A stretch of DNA of 11,343 nt from Bacteroidales bacterium (GCA_031260845.1 JAISKR010000231.1:1-11343); one strand, 5' to 3'. Shown: positions 1 to 8,319, numbered from the stretch's first letter. Numbers and translations are program-made. Notes: generated from the sequence alone by a model not told the origin.

Positions 1-1469
1 TTCTTACGGATTTTCTCTACAATATCAGGGTGTTCAGATGCGATATTGTGCTGTTCCGTCGGGTCTTTGTCCAAGTCGAACAGTTGCAGATTGTCTTCCC
101 CCTCTTTTTTGATATTACGGATCAATCCTTTCCAGTTTCCCCAGCGAACGGCTTTTTGTCCCTCGCCTTCGGGAAATTCCCAGTACAGACAGTCGTGTTG
201 CGGCTGTTTTTTCCCCAACAATTCGGGGACAAAACTGATGCCGTCGGTTTGCGGCGCGGCTGTTCCGGCTAATTCGCAAAGTGTCGGCATCACATCCCAC
301 GAGGCGCAAATGTGGTCGCTTGTGGTGTTGGCGCGGATATGATTTTCCCAACTGACAATCAACGGCACACGGATACCGCCTTCTTGCAGAGAGCCTTTCC
401 CCCATTTTGCATCCGATTTGAAAGGTTTTGCGCTGTCGAACCACGGCGCATCGCTGCCTCCGCCATACGCCGATCCGTTGTCGCTGGTAAAAATGATGAC
501 GGTGTTCTCGTAAACGCCCAATTCTTTCAGTTTATCTATCAATCCTCCAATCTGCTCATCCCAGTAACTGACCATTGCCGCGTAGGTGGCATGGGGATAA
601 CGACACGGGAAATATCCTTGATTGCCGAGGTATGGCTCTTCGGTTCCAAATTTCTCCACATAATGCCTTACCCAATGCTCAGGGGCTTGTAGCGGCACGT
701 GCGAAATAGTGGTAGTCCAAGCCAAAAAGAAAGGTTCGTCTTTACTGTCCTCCACAAATTTGAGGATTTCTTGATACATTAAATCAGGACTGTATGCCTC
801 CTGCGAAAACTTGGCATAACTTTTTTCGTCGTAAGGGTCGGCGCCTTCGTCTAATTTCGTGCCGGGAACCAGCAATTGATTGCCCAGATATTCCCGTTTT
901 TCGTTTCGGTACAAAAATGGCGGGAAATACGTATGTGCCTGCCGTTGACAGTTATATCCGTAGAAGAAATCGAATCCCATTTTGTTCGGTCTTCCTTCCG
1001 AATCAGGGGAACCCAATCCCCACTTGCCGATGCATCCGGTTCTGTATCCGGCGTCGTGCAAGGCGGATGCTACTGTCACCGTTCCTGCCGGAAGGGGGCG
1101 TTGTCCTTCTAAGGTTGAGTCTGCCAACATGGCTGCATGGCTCCACACTTCCCCTCTGGCGGGCATTTCGTCATTGCCCCGAATGTAGGCGTGTCCGCTG
1201 TGAAGCCCTGTGAGGGTGACACAGCGGGACGGCGCCGATACCGGCGAGCCGGCATAGTTTTGGGTAAAACGGACGCCTTTTGCCGCCAATTTGTCAAGAT
1301 TGGGCGTTTCAATTTTCTGCTGCCCGTAGCAGCCGAGTTCCGCATAACCCATATCGTCTGCCAGCAAGTAGATGATATTGGGCTTTACTGCCGGTTTCTG
1401 CTGTTGACAGGAAGAACCGGAAATCAGGGTGCAAATTCCCGCACCAAATAACAATTTGTACTGTTTCAT
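1..1469 (-). CDS. Serine-type family S1 sulfatase lipoprotein, 3' end cut by window edge
   Basis: The frame is open without interruption from the ATG at 1469 to the left edge (489 codons); only the C-terminus is missing. Sulfatases of this family hydrolyse sulfate esters using a formylglycine made from Cys or Ser. Residues 1-21 form a lipoprotein signal ending SGSSC, with Cys21 the likely lipidated residue. Metal ligands D38-D39 lie in LLADDMGY. The activation motif is S78-A-P-S-R82 followed by LTG, so the precursor residue is serine, which is matured by a radical-SAM enzyme (anSME). Further active-site candidates are K149 (GKWGLG), H257 (SHVPL), D330-N331 (TSDNG) and K358 (WGKGSLQEGG). The segment GYNCQRQAHTYFPP recalls Bacteroidetes sulfatases of the S1_16 type, but I am not certain of the subfamily. 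The GKWGLG motif has Gly where the neighbouring sulfatase has His. The start lies 5 nt after the stop of the upstream sulfatase, so the two are almost certainly co-transcribed. Substrate unknown. Confidence 0.93.
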   Translation of the reverse strand, partial: MKQYKLLFGAGICTLISGSSCQQQKPAVKPNIIYLLADDMGYAELGCYGQQKIETPNLDKLAAKGVRFTQNYAGSPVSAPSRCVTLTGLHSGHAYIRGNDEMPARGEVWSHAAMLADSTLEGQRPLPAGTVTVASALHDAGYRTGCIGKWGLGSPDSEGRPNKMGFDFFYGYNCQRQAHTYFPPFLYRNEKREYLGNQLLVPGTKLDEGADPYDEKSYAKFSQEAYSPDLMYQEILKFVEDSKDEPFFLAWTTTISHVPLQAPEHWVRHYVEKFGTEEPYLGNQGYFPCRYPHATYAAMVSYWDEQIGGLIDKLKELGVYENTVIIFTSDNGSAYGGGSDAPWFDSAKPFKSDAKWGKGSLQEGGIRVPLIVSWENHIRANTTSDHICASWDVMPTLCELAGTAAPQTDGISFVPELLGKKQPQHDCLYWEFPEGEGQKAVRWGNWKGLIRNIKKEGEDNLQLFDLDKDPTEQHNIASEHPDIVEKIRK

Positions 1470-1474
1470 CTTTT

Positions 1475-2950
1475 TCAATTTACTTCATATCCCGGATAAG
1501 CGTCGTATAAGGTTTTCAGTTCTCCGGCTTTTTCAGGATATAGGTCAATTACGTTTACCCGTTCGCTTGGGTCGCGGTTCAAATTGAACAATTCCCGAAT
1601 CGTAGGACTGACTTCAACCGCTTTGGCGGGCGCGTCAACTATGGCTTTCAGTTGCGGATATTGTTGAAACAGATGCGCACGTACTTCCGGATCCTTGTTC
1701 TTTTTCAACCATTCCAAAGCCTGATGAATTGGCGACGGCACTTCCCTGTATTTCCATTCTCCATCTCTGACGGCTTCCACTTTTCCGTTGTTCACTAAAT
1801 AAATAGGGCGATGCGCGTATTGTTGTCTGTCGGCTTCGCCGGTCAGCAGCGTTGCGATGGATTGACCGTCGAGCGTTTTGCCTTCGGGAAGGGAAGTCTG
1901 CACCCATTCTGCCAGCGTGGGCAGCACGTCCACATTGCTGATGGGATTGTAAAGCGTGCCGGGTTGAAGACGCCCTTTCCAATAGACGATGAAAGGCTCG
2001 CGCACTCCCCCTTCATACGTCTGACCTTTGGAACCTCTGAATACTCCGGCTGCGCCCACGTGCCACCGTTGCGTCGCTGCATCGCCCGACATTCGTTCGG
2101 GATATTCTACCCAGGGACCGTTGTCGCTCGAAAAAATAAAAATCGTATTATCAGCCAATCCCTGTTGTTCCAAGGTTTTCCACAGTTGTGCCAGACCTTC
2201 GTCCATTTCTTCTATCACAGCGCCTAATTCCCCGCTGCGGTTCAGTTTCTCCTTCAACGATTGGGACGAAGCGGCAAATGCTACCGGCAAATGCGGCATA
2301 TTATAGGCTAAATAAAGAAAAAACGGCTGCTCCTTTTTCTGTTTTTTGACATAACTGACGGCTTCCCGCGTATAGATTGAAGTCAGCAGCGAGTCGGCAG
2401 GCAACTCTATTTCCGGCGTTCGGTCGCGGAATATTTTGAGCGTCGTGTCGGTTTTTACGTAAGGATGCTTGTAATCGTGGCTGTACAACAAGCCGAAATA
2501 GGAATCAAAACCTTGCGCGGTGGGATGGTTGAATGTGCGGTTATCGCCCAGATGCCATTTTCCTATCATGGCGGTGTTGTAGCCTGCGTTTTTCAGCACT
2601 TCGGCAATGGTCACTTCCTCGTCGGCAATGCCCAACGGCGAACCCGGTCCGATGGGATAGGGCAGATTCAGGCGCGAGGCATATCTTCCTGTGAGAAGCG
2701 ATGCTCTGGAAGGCGTACTGGACGGGCTGGTGACTACGTAATTGGTGGCGCGAACCCCGTTGGCAGCCAAATTGTCTAAAAACGGGGTGCGAATCACCGG
2801 ATTGCCGTAGCACCCCAGATCGGAATATCCTAAATCGTCAGTCAAAACGAAGATGATATTGGGGCGCTGCTGCTCTTGATGCTGAGCATCTTTGCATGAG
2901 AAAACGGTCAGCGCCGTTGATCCCATCAGCAGGTAATTTAATTTATTCAT
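1475..2950 (-). CDS. Serine-type family S1 sulfatase lipoprotein
   Basis: A complete 491-aa sulfatase of usual family length. The N-terminus has a short hydrophobic signal ending VFSC, with Cys19 the likely lipidated residue followed by KD, which resembles surface-export signals of Bacteroidetes lipoproteins. Active-site motifs in order are D38-D39 (LTDDLGY), S78-T-P-S-R82 followed by ASLLTG, K131 and H133 (GKWHLG), H158, H220 (NMPHLP), D276-N277 (SSDNG) and K308 ([10 protein letters not shown]). The formylglycine precursor is Ser, so activation needs an anaerobic radical-SAM maturase encoded elsewhere. It lies 105 nt after susD, beyond an intrinsic terminator, and 5 nt before the second sulfatase. 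Context implies desulfation of the glycan taken up by the SusCD pair; the sugar and sulfate position cannot be read from the sequence. The chosen ATG gives a sensible lipoprotein signal. Confidence 0.95.
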   Translation of the reverse strand: MNKLNYLLMGSTALTVFSCKDAQHQEQQRPNIIFVLTDDLGYSDLGCYGNPVIRTPFLDNLAANGVRATNYVVTSPSSTPSRASLLTGRYASRLNLPYPIGPGSPLGIADEEVTIAEVLKNAGYNTAMIGKWHLGDNRTFNHPTAQGFDSYFGLLYSHDYKHPYVKTDTTLKIFRDRTPEIELPADSLLTSIYTREAVSYVKKQKKEQPFFLYLAYNMPHLPVAFAASSQSLKEKLNRSGELGAVIEEMDEGLAQLWKTLEQQGLADNTIFIFSSDNGPWVEYPERMSGDAATQRWHVGAAGVFRGSKGQTYEGGVREPFIVYWKGRLQPGTLYNPISNVDVLPTLAEWVQTSLPEGKTLDGQSIATLLTGEADRQQYAHRPIYLVNNGKVEAVRDGEWKYREVPSPIHQALEWLKKNKDPEVRAHLFQQYPQLKAIVDAPAKAVEVSPTIRELFNLNRDPSERVNVIDLYPEKAGELKTLYDAYPGYEVN

Positions 2951-3017
2951 TGTTGTATTTTAATTTGAAAGTGTTTAAATAAAACGTTGGATATTCATTT
3001 TTATTTTAAGAAAAACA

Positions 3018-3051
3018 AAATGCCATAATCATTTTTGTGATTATGGCATTT
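3018..3051 (-). terminator. Intrinsic terminator between susD and the sulfatases
   Basis: A perfect 14-bp stem (AAATGCCATAATCA paired with TGATTATGGCATTT) encloses a 6-nt loop. On the minus strand it begins 4 nt after the susD stop and is followed by the U-rich run TGTTTTTCTT. This is a strong rho-independent terminator in the direction of the PUL. Because two sulfatases follow with only about 65 nt of further spacer and no clear promoter, it probably acts partially, so that susCD transcript exceeds sulfatase transcript. The stem could also protect the 3' end of the susCD message. Confidence 0.85.
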
Positions 3052-3055
3052 ATTA

Positions 3056-4672
3056 TTAATTACCCCAATTTGGATTTTGCGTTAGATTTGGATTCAAATC
3101 CCGTTCCTTTTGAGGAATGGGCCACAGATAATCTCTGTCTGCTCTGAAAGCGCGAAGTCCCGAAGCGACCTGCACAATTTTTACCGCACCGTCATCATCC
3201 ACGAAAGTGAGACCTTGGACTTCGCCGGGCACTACCGTTTCGGCAATTTTCCAACGGCGTATATCGGCAAGGCGCAAGCCTTCAAAAGACAATTCTACTG
3301 CCCGTTCATTCCTGACAAGTTCTTTTAATCCGGCGGGCGTCGTGACCGACGGCAATTTCACGTCGTCGCGCCCGTTGCGCACGAGGTTGATGGCGTCATA
3401 TACCGATTGATCCACTTCATTCAATTCGATCTTGGCTTCCGCGTAGGTCAGCAACACTTCCGCATAACGCAACAGGATGATATTGATGCCGCAATTACCA
3501 ATGTCAACATAATCTTCGGCATTGACATATTTTTTGATATTGAGTCCTGTGGTGGACGAGTGATAGGTCACGCCTGCTGCATCAGCAGTGCCGCTGTTGG
3601 GTGCAGGCTGAAACGTAATTCCGCTCGGCAATATATCGCCGGCTAAAAATATTGAGAAATGCAGACGGGGATCTCTGTTATCGTATGGAAGGTCGGCGTC
3701 GTAGCCGCTGCCTGCGTCGGTAATCTTTTTACCGTCGGCTGTTTCGTACAGGTCTATCAGTTTTTTGGTAGGTACAAACGAGCAATTGGCATTTTTCTGG
3801 CTGTATGGCGCCAACACGGAAAAAACGTTGTTTCTGAACAAATCTTTGATGAACTGTTTGTCCAACAATACTTCCGAGTTGCCTTCCGCTGCGTAACCGA
3901 ACAGGTTTTCGTACTTCGGATAGAGCGATATTTGTCCGCTGTTGATAATCAGCGCTGCTGCATCCGCCGCTTTCCGATAATTTCCTGCATACAACGCTGC
4001 CCGTGCTTTCAAGCCCAGCGCTGCCCATTTGGTAATGCGTCCCTTGTTTTTGGCGTCATAGGATTCCGGCAAATCAGTTCCGCTCGTCACTGCTGCTAAT
4101 TCCTCATCGACGAAATTCCAAACATCCGCAGCAGGCGTGCGGGTAAGGTTTCGCGCGTCTTCCACTGTCAGGGTGTTTTTTACCAACGGCACATCGCCAA
4201 ACAGTGGTACCAATCTGATATATTGGTACGCTCTTAATACTGTTGCTTCGGCTTTGTACCGTTTCAGCAGAGCCTCATCGGTGAATGTGATTTTGTCCAC
4301 ATTTTCCAAAACAGCATTGGCTGCGGCAATACCTTTGTAGGCAGCAGTCCATCGACCGTCCACCCGGGTGTTCAAGGCGTCGTAAATGCCTTTTTCGATA
4401 TTTGCCTGCACATCAAAAGGGTCATTGGTATGGGCAATGTCCGTCAGCGCATCGTAATAAAAGATATCTACGCCATCCAAGTCATTGTACAGCGAATTGA
4501 CCGCTAACAGGGCGTCGTTGGGCGTTTGCCAGTAAATTGCCGACGAAATACGGTCGTTGGGAACGGTTTCCAGCAAACTTTCGTCGCACGATGAAATGCC
4601 GACAGCAAACAACGCGACGATTATCATGTAATTTATTCGATGAAATATTTTCGTAATCATATTATTATTCAT
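3056..4672 (-). CDS. SusD/RagB-family outer-membrane glycan-binding lipoprotein
   Basis: A 538-aa SusD homologue of typical length. SusD proteins are surface lipoproteins that cap the SusC barrel, bind oligosaccharide and hand it over for import. The signal segment ends GISSC with Cys29 as lipidation site, followed by DES. The N-terminal SusD region has the usual spacing of SAIYWQTPNDALLAVNSLY at about 43-61. The C-terminal family signature is at 454-475 (RNERAVELSFEG...RRWK), and the typical ending LWPIPQKERDLNPNL starts at 516. It lies 12 nt after the susC-like gene, in the same operon. No good Shine-Dalgarno precedes the ATG, which is usual in this phylum; Met5 is an alternative start and would keep the signal peptide. 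Ligand specificity cannot be inferred beyond a likely sulfated glycan, from the sulfatases downstream. Confidence 0.96.
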   Translation of the reverse strand: MNNNMITKIFHRINYMIIVALFAVGISSCDESLLETVPNDRISSAIYWQTPNDALLAVNSLYNDLDGVDIFYYDALTDIAHTNDPFDVQANIEKGIYDALNTRVDGRWTAAYKGIAAANAVLENVDKITFTDEALLKRYKAEATVLRAYQYIRLVPLFGDVPLVKNTLTVEDARNLTRTPAADVWNFVDEELAAVTSGTDLPESYDAKNKGRITKWAALGLKARAALYAGNYRKAADAAALIINSGQISLYPKYENLFGYAAEGNSEVLLDKQFIKDLFRNNVFSVLAPYSQKNANCSFVPTKKLIDLYETADGKKITDAGSGYDADLPYDNRDPRLHFSIFLAGDILPSGITFQPAPNSGTADAAGVTYHSSTTGLNIKKYVNAEDYVDIGNCGINIILLRYAEVLLTYAEAKIELNEVDQSVYDAINLVRNGRDDVKLPSVTTPAGLKELVRNERAVELSFEGLRLADIRRWKIAETVVPGEVQGLTFVDDDGAVKIVQVASGLRAFRADRDYLWPIPQKERDLNPNLTQNPNWGN

Positions 4673-4684
4673 TTATAATGTTTT

Positions 4685-7600
4685 TTAAAATTGAAGATTA
4701 AGACCGATGGTGTATAACGAGGTTTGTGGGAAATACTGGGCGCGTCCCGATTCCACTTCCGGGTCGAGATTCCACTCGTTCAACTTGGAAAAAGTAAGCA
4801 GATTGGTGGCGGAAGCATAAATTTTCAGTTTCTTCACCACATCGGTATTCAGCCACCGTTGAAGCGGCAGATTGTACGCTATTTGCAGGTTTTTCAACCG
4901 CAGGTAGGAACCGTCGATAATCATTCTGTCGGAAGAACTGACATTTTTCAGGTCAAACTTCACAGGACGGGGGAAACGCGCATTGGTATTATCGGGCGTC
5001 CAGTAATTGCCTTCGTAAATCTTGTGTGCAAAGCCTTCCTGATTACCCATTTCAGCCAAAGCGCCCGACAAACGCACGTCTAAGTCGGCTGCTCCCTGAA
5101 ACCATGCATTTAACTCGAAGTTTTTATATGTCAACCCGAGGTTAAAGCCAAAGGTATAGGTAGGAAAGGCGTGTCCCAGTTCTATCATATCATCCGCACC
5201 AAGCGCGTTGTTGGGCGCTTCTCCGTTCACTCCGTCAATATATTTCACATCACCCGGCTGCGGATTTACCTGATTGACGCCATGACCGGAATTTCTCCAA
5301 TCCTGTATTTCTTGCGCTGATTGGAACAAGCCGTCTGTCTTGAATCCCCACAGGGTGTTGATAGGCAATCCTTCGGCGATGGTATAATACGGATTGATGA
5401 GGTAATCGCCCGTAAAATAAGGTCCTGTTCCTTTCAGGTCGGTCACTTTGTTGTGGTTGATGCTGAAATTCCCCCCAATTTCGTACCCCAATCCGTAAGA
5501 CGAGGTGTTTCTGAAATTGGCGCTGAACTCCCAGCCTTTGTTTTCAACCACTCCTGCGTTGAGTGGTGAAGCCGTAAGTCCTATGGTTGCAGGTATCTCC
5601 AAATTCAAGAGAATATCGTCTGTCACTTTGTTGTACCAGTCGATGGTGACGTCTAATTTGTTATTAAAGAGCGTAGCCACAAGACCGACATCCGTTTGGG
5701 TGGTTGATTCCCATCCCAATTCGGTGTTTGCCAGCGCATTTTGCCGGTAGCCCGTCACAGACTCTCCGCCGAAGTTGTAACCCGCAGATACCAACGAGGC
5801 ATAATAACTGTACAGGTCAACCGACTGGTTTCCGGTGACGCCCCACGACCCGCGCAATTTCAACACATTGACCGTTGAGCGCAAAGAATCCCAAAACGAT
5901 TCTTCCGAAAGAACCCATCCGGCTGAAAACGACGGGAAGAAACCGTACTGTTTGTTGCCCGTAAATTTAGACGAACCGTCGTAGCGTCCGTTTGCCTCCA
6001 CTAAATATTTGCCGGCATATCCGTAATTGATACGTCCGAAGTACGAACGCAAGCCGTATTCTTCATCATTACCGCTATTGGATTTGGTGCCATCATTGAT
6101 GCCCTGTCCTATGGATGAAATGTCGTTAGTGTAGAACTCTTGGCGATAAGCCGTGAGGTATGTTCTGGTGTTGCCTATCTGCGAGTAGCCCAATAAGCCG
6201 CTGACGTCATGTTTGCCAAAAGTCTTTTTATAAGTCAGCAGGTTGTTCCACGTATATTCGCGTGTGTTATTGCGAATTTCGTTCAGTGTGTTGTTCGTCA
6301 CGGTTTTGACGTATGGCGTATTTTTGTCTGCATTCACATAAGCATTGGTGTAGTTTTTCTGATACACCGTATTATATACCAGACCATACTGGCTGGAAAA
6401 GGTCAGTCCGTCGATGATTTCCCAGTCGGCTTTGACGTTACCGGAAAAATAATCGTTTTTGGTGCGTGATAAACCGCCTTTTTCAATGTCCATCAAAGGA
6501 TTGGCGCTTTGCGAACTCAGACCGTAGGTTCCGTCATCGTATTTAGGCACCGCCCACAGCGTGCCGTGCAGAAAACGGTTCAACGGACTGCCCGCATCCG
6601 TCGTAGGGTAAACGAAATTGTTGTTGCGGTAATCCAGAATTGTACTTACCTTGATGGAACGCGATACGGTGAAATCCGTGTTCAGTTTGCCTTCCGTAAG
6701 GTTGTTGCTGTTATTGTCAATCACGCCCTTCTGGTCAAAATAGCGGACACTCAGTCGGGAACGTACCACGTCATTGCCTCCTGATACCGCCACGCTGGTG
6801 TTGTACTGCGGTGCGGTGTGCAGCAATGTCTGAAACCAAGTGTTGGGCAAGGGATATTTTTCCCTGTCGGTAGCATTTACCCATGTTTTGATGCCTTCAT
6901 CCGTGAATTTGTCGGGGAAAGGGTTGGTGTTTGCATTTTTATACGCCCACTGCTGCTCTTTCATATAGCCTTCCAGACTCATCGGCTCGGGGCGGTTGTT
7001 TGCCCGTTGCCAGCCGACGTAACTGTTAATGTCCACCTGCACCTTACCGCTCTTGGCGCCCTTGGTGGTCACAAGGACAACGCCGTTCGTTCCTCGGGAA
7101 CCGTAGATGGCGGTGGAAGAAGCGTCTTTCAGGATAGACACCGACTCAATGTCGTTAGGGTTGATATTGCTCCAATCCTGTTCTATTCCGTCCACAATCA
7201 CCAAGGCGTTGTTTTTCGACAAATCGTAACCGCTTGTACCGCTGGTTACGTTGGGATTGAAACTGGTGATACCGCGAACGCGAATGTTGGTGGAACTGCG
7301 TCCGGGCGAGCCACCGTTGTCCAGCACGGTCACGCCGGGTATTTTACCCTGCAAGGTTTGCTGAATGTTGGAAACAGGTCTGTCCGTCAAATCATCTCCT
7401 TTTATGGTGGAAATGGAATTGGTCACGCTGATTTTCTTCTGCGTACCGTAGCCGACTACCACCACTTCATCCAACTGCTGCGTGTCTTCATTCAATACGA
7501 TGCTCACCGACGTCTGGTCGCCCACGATTACTTCCTGCGTGGCATATCCCACCGACGAAAACACCAATACAGCGTCTTCATCGGGAACGGTGATGGCGTA

Positions 7601-7810
7601 CTGTCCGTTTGCGTCGCTCACCGCGCCGGTCGTTGTGCCACGCAACAACACGGACACTCCCGGCAAGGACAGCCCGCTCTCGTCTGTTACCGTACCGATG
7701 ATACGGATACTCTGCTGTGCAAACAAGGGGAAAGTCCCGATGCAGACACAAGCGGCGAACAATAACTTTCGCAATGTGCGCCAATAAATTAATCTTCTTT
7801 TCTGTTCCAT
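4685..7810 (-). CDS. SusC/RagA-family TonB-dependent outer-membrane transporter
   Basis: A complete 1041-aa SusC homologue. It forms a 22-strand barrel in the outer membrane and imports oligosaccharides with energy from TonB-ExbBD, paired with the SusD lipoprotein encoded 12 nt downstream. Residues 1-31 are a signal peptide with probable cleavage after LFA31. A carboxypeptidase-regulatory-like domain spans about 37-107 (IIGTVTDESGLSLPGVSV). The Bacteroidetes TonB-box-like segment LDEVVVVGYG is at 113-122, and the plug domain follows at about 125-250 with VRVRG- and ILKDASSTAIYGSRG-type motifs. The barrel ends in an aromatic C-terminal Phe (GLNLQF). There is no extra N-terminal STN signalling domain, so classic FecR/ECF-sigma transmembrane signalling is unlikely and regulation is probably by another route. 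First gene of the PUL operon in this window. Confidence 0.97.
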   Translation of the reverse strand: MEQKRRLIYWRTLRKLLFAACVCIGTFPLFAQQSIRIIGTVTDESGLSLPGVSVLLRGTTTGAVSDANGQYAITVPDEDAVLVFSSVGYATQEVIVGDQTSVSIVLNEDTQQLDEVVVVGYGTQKKISVTNSISTIKGDDLTDRPVSNIQQTLQGKIPGVTVLDNGGSPGRSSTNIRVRGITSFNPNVTSGTSGYDLSKNNALVIVDGIEQDWSNINPNDIESVSILKDASSTAIYGSRGTNGVVLVTTKGAKSGKVQVDINSYVGWQRANNRPEPMSLEGYMKEQQWAYKNANTNPFPDKFTDEGIKTWVNATDREKYPLPNTWFQTLLHTAPQYNTSVAVSGGNDVVRSRLSVRYFDQKGVIDNNSNNLTEGKLNTDFTVSRSIKVSTILDYRNNNFVYPTTDAGSPLNRFLHGTLWAVPKYDDGTYGLSSQSANPLMDIEKGGLSRTKNDYFSGNVKADWEIIDGLTFSSQYGLVYNTVYQKNYTNAYVNADKNTPYVKTVTNNTLNEIRNNTREYTWNNLLTYKKTFGKHDVSGLLGYSQIGNTRTYLTAYRQEFYTNDISSIGQGINDGTKSNSGNDEEYGLRSYFGRINYGYAGKYLVEANGRYDGSSKFTGNKQYGFFPSFSAGWVLSEESFWDSLRSTVNVLKLRGSWGVTGNQSVDLYSYYASLVSAGYNFGGESVTGYRQNALANTELGWESTTQTDVGLVATLFNNKLDVTIDWYNKVTDDILLNLEIPATIGLTASPLNAGVVENKGWEFSANFRNTSSYGLGYEIGGNFSINHNKVTDLKGTGPYFTGDYLINPYYTIAEGLPINTLWGFKTDGLFQSAQEIQDWRNSGHGVNQVNPQPGDVKYIDGVNGEAPNNALGADDMIELGHAFPTYTFGFNLGLTYKNFELNAWFQGAADLDVRLSGALAEMGNQEGFAHKIYEGNYWTPDNTNARFPRPVKFDLKNVSSSDRMIIDGSYLRLKNLQIAYNLPLQRWLNTDVVKKLKIYASATNLLTFSKLNEWNLDPEVESGRAQYFPQTSLYTIGLNLQF

Positions 7811-7855
7811 ACTAATTTAATTTAATTGATTTTTATTAAAAATTTATATATATAT

Positions 7856-7886
7856 TTGTGATTCATAGTGATACGTTGTGATTCAT
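7856..7886. promoter_or_regulatory. Phased GTGATWC repeats upstream of susC, candidate activator site
   Basis: The 11-mer TTGTGATTCAT occurs at 7856-7866 and again at 7876-7886, exactly 20 bp apart. Between them GTGATAC begins at 7868, so GTGATWC starts at 7858, 7868 and 7878, an exact 10-bp period on one DNA face. The site lies 48-76 bp upstream of the susC ATG. Direct repeats one or two helical turns apart are the usual form of site for AraC-type helix-turn-helix regulators, which includes the hybrid two-component systems that control many PULs. The binding protein is not in the window, so the role is inferred. Confidence 0.5.
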
Positions 7887-7892
7887 TGCCAA

Positions 7893-7921
7893 ATGCAAAA
7901 AAAGCCCCACCATGCAAAAAA
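7893..7921. repeat. Direct repeat ATGCAAAAAA, 19-bp spacing
   Basis: ATGCAAAAAAA at 7893-7903 and ATGCAAAAAA at 7912-7921 are separated by GCCCCACC, with 19 bp from start to start. The A-tracts are nearly in helical phase and may bend the DNA between the candidate activator site and the upstream leader. No protein partner can be named. Confidence 0.4.
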
Positions 7922-7938
7922 CATAGTGCGGCTGTATA

Positions 7939-7968
7939 TAAATTACGGAAAATATTTTGTAAATTACG
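7939..7968. repeat. Direct repeat TAAATTACG, 21-bp spacing
   Basis: Exact 9-mer TAAATTACG at 7939-7947 and at 7960-7968, 21 bp apart from start to start, or two helical turns. On the minus strand, toward susC, it reads CGTAATTTA. It could be a second regulator site of the susC control region, or chance in A/T-rich DNA. Confidence 0.4.
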
Positions 7969-8000
7969 CGCGGGCGTATTATATATATGTATCTCAGTAG

Positions 8001-8043
<43 letters not shown>

Positions 8044-8148
8044 CTTTTATGCCAAACCTCTACCATGCCCAAAAAAATTGGGCTTTCGACAGGACAATAT
8101 GTAGGTAAAAAATGCATAAAAATATCAGATTTTGATATAAAAAACAGG

Positions 8149-8169
8149 TCGTTCGATTCGTTCGAACGA
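8149..8169. promoter_or_regulatory. TCGTTCGA repeat and palindrome at the presumed susC transcription start
   Basis: TCGTTCGA occurs at 8149-8156 and 8158-8165, and its inverted copy TCGAACGA at 8162-8169. Together the last two make the perfect 12-bp palindrome TCGTTCGAACGA (8158-8169). It begins 6 bp downstream of the predicted -7 element on the minus strand, so it would overlap the transcription start, a position suited to a repressor. Its role is inferred from symmetry and position only. Confidence 0.45.
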
Positions 8170-8174
8170 GGGGA

Positions 8175-8205
8175 CAAAAGTAGAAAAAAGAAATCACGTA
8201 AAAAA
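8175..8205 (-). promoter_or_regulatory. Bacteroidetes-type promoter toward susC
   Basis: On the minus strand TACTTTTG (8182-8175) matches the -7 consensus TAnnTTTG exactly. With a 19-bp spacer it is preceded by TTTT (8205-8202), one mismatch from the -33 TTTG. Transcription would start near 8168 and give a leader of about 360 nt that includes the microsatellite and the phased repeats. A second, closer promoter in the A/T-rich DNA at about 7840-7856 cannot be excluded. Confidence 0.55.
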
Positions 8206-8230
8206 TAGCACATTTATGGTATTTTTAAAT

Positions 8231-8296
8231 AACGGAACAAATGCGGTAGCCAACAGAAGAAATGTTGACGCCAACAGAACAAATGTTGACGCCAAC
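8231..8296. repeat. Tandem 21-bp repeats, unit GCCAACAGAA(C/G)AAATGTTGAC
   Basis: Two nearly identical units at 8249-8269 and 8270-8290 differ by one base. A partial third (GCCAAC) lies at 8291-8296 and a degenerate copy precedes them at about 8231-8248. In one plus-strand frame they would encode the heptad N-R-T-N-V-D-A, but the frame around them does not look like a gene. They sit just before a perfect hairpin and may be part of the same intergenic element. Confidence 0.8.
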
Positions 8297-8302
8297 TACA
8301 AC

Positions 8303-8319
8303 CAATCCCATCGGGATTG
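8303..8319. repeat. Perfect short hairpin, possible REP-like element
   Basis: CAATCCC (8303-8309) pairs perfectly with GGGATTG (8313-8319) around the 3-nt loop ATC. GC-centred hairpins of this form are common as dispersed REP-like elements in Bacteroidota, and it is followed by TTCGGTAGAAGATG. Neither strand has a T-run directly after it, so it is unlikely to be an intrinsic terminator. Whether it is dispersed cannot be judged from one copy. Confidence 0.4.

Noticed and set aside
6818..7765. 315-codon open frame on the plus strand opposite the susC-like gene
   Set aside because: It lies wholly antisense to a well-supported SusC homologue, its protein shows no family resemblance, and it has no promoter-like context. 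Long antisense frames are expected opposite this coding sequence.
7851..7858. TATATTTG on the plus strand, a perfect match to the -7 consensus
   Set aside because: There is no -33 TTTG at 19-21 bp upstream and no gene downstream on that strand. In A/T-rich DNA this match is expected by chance.
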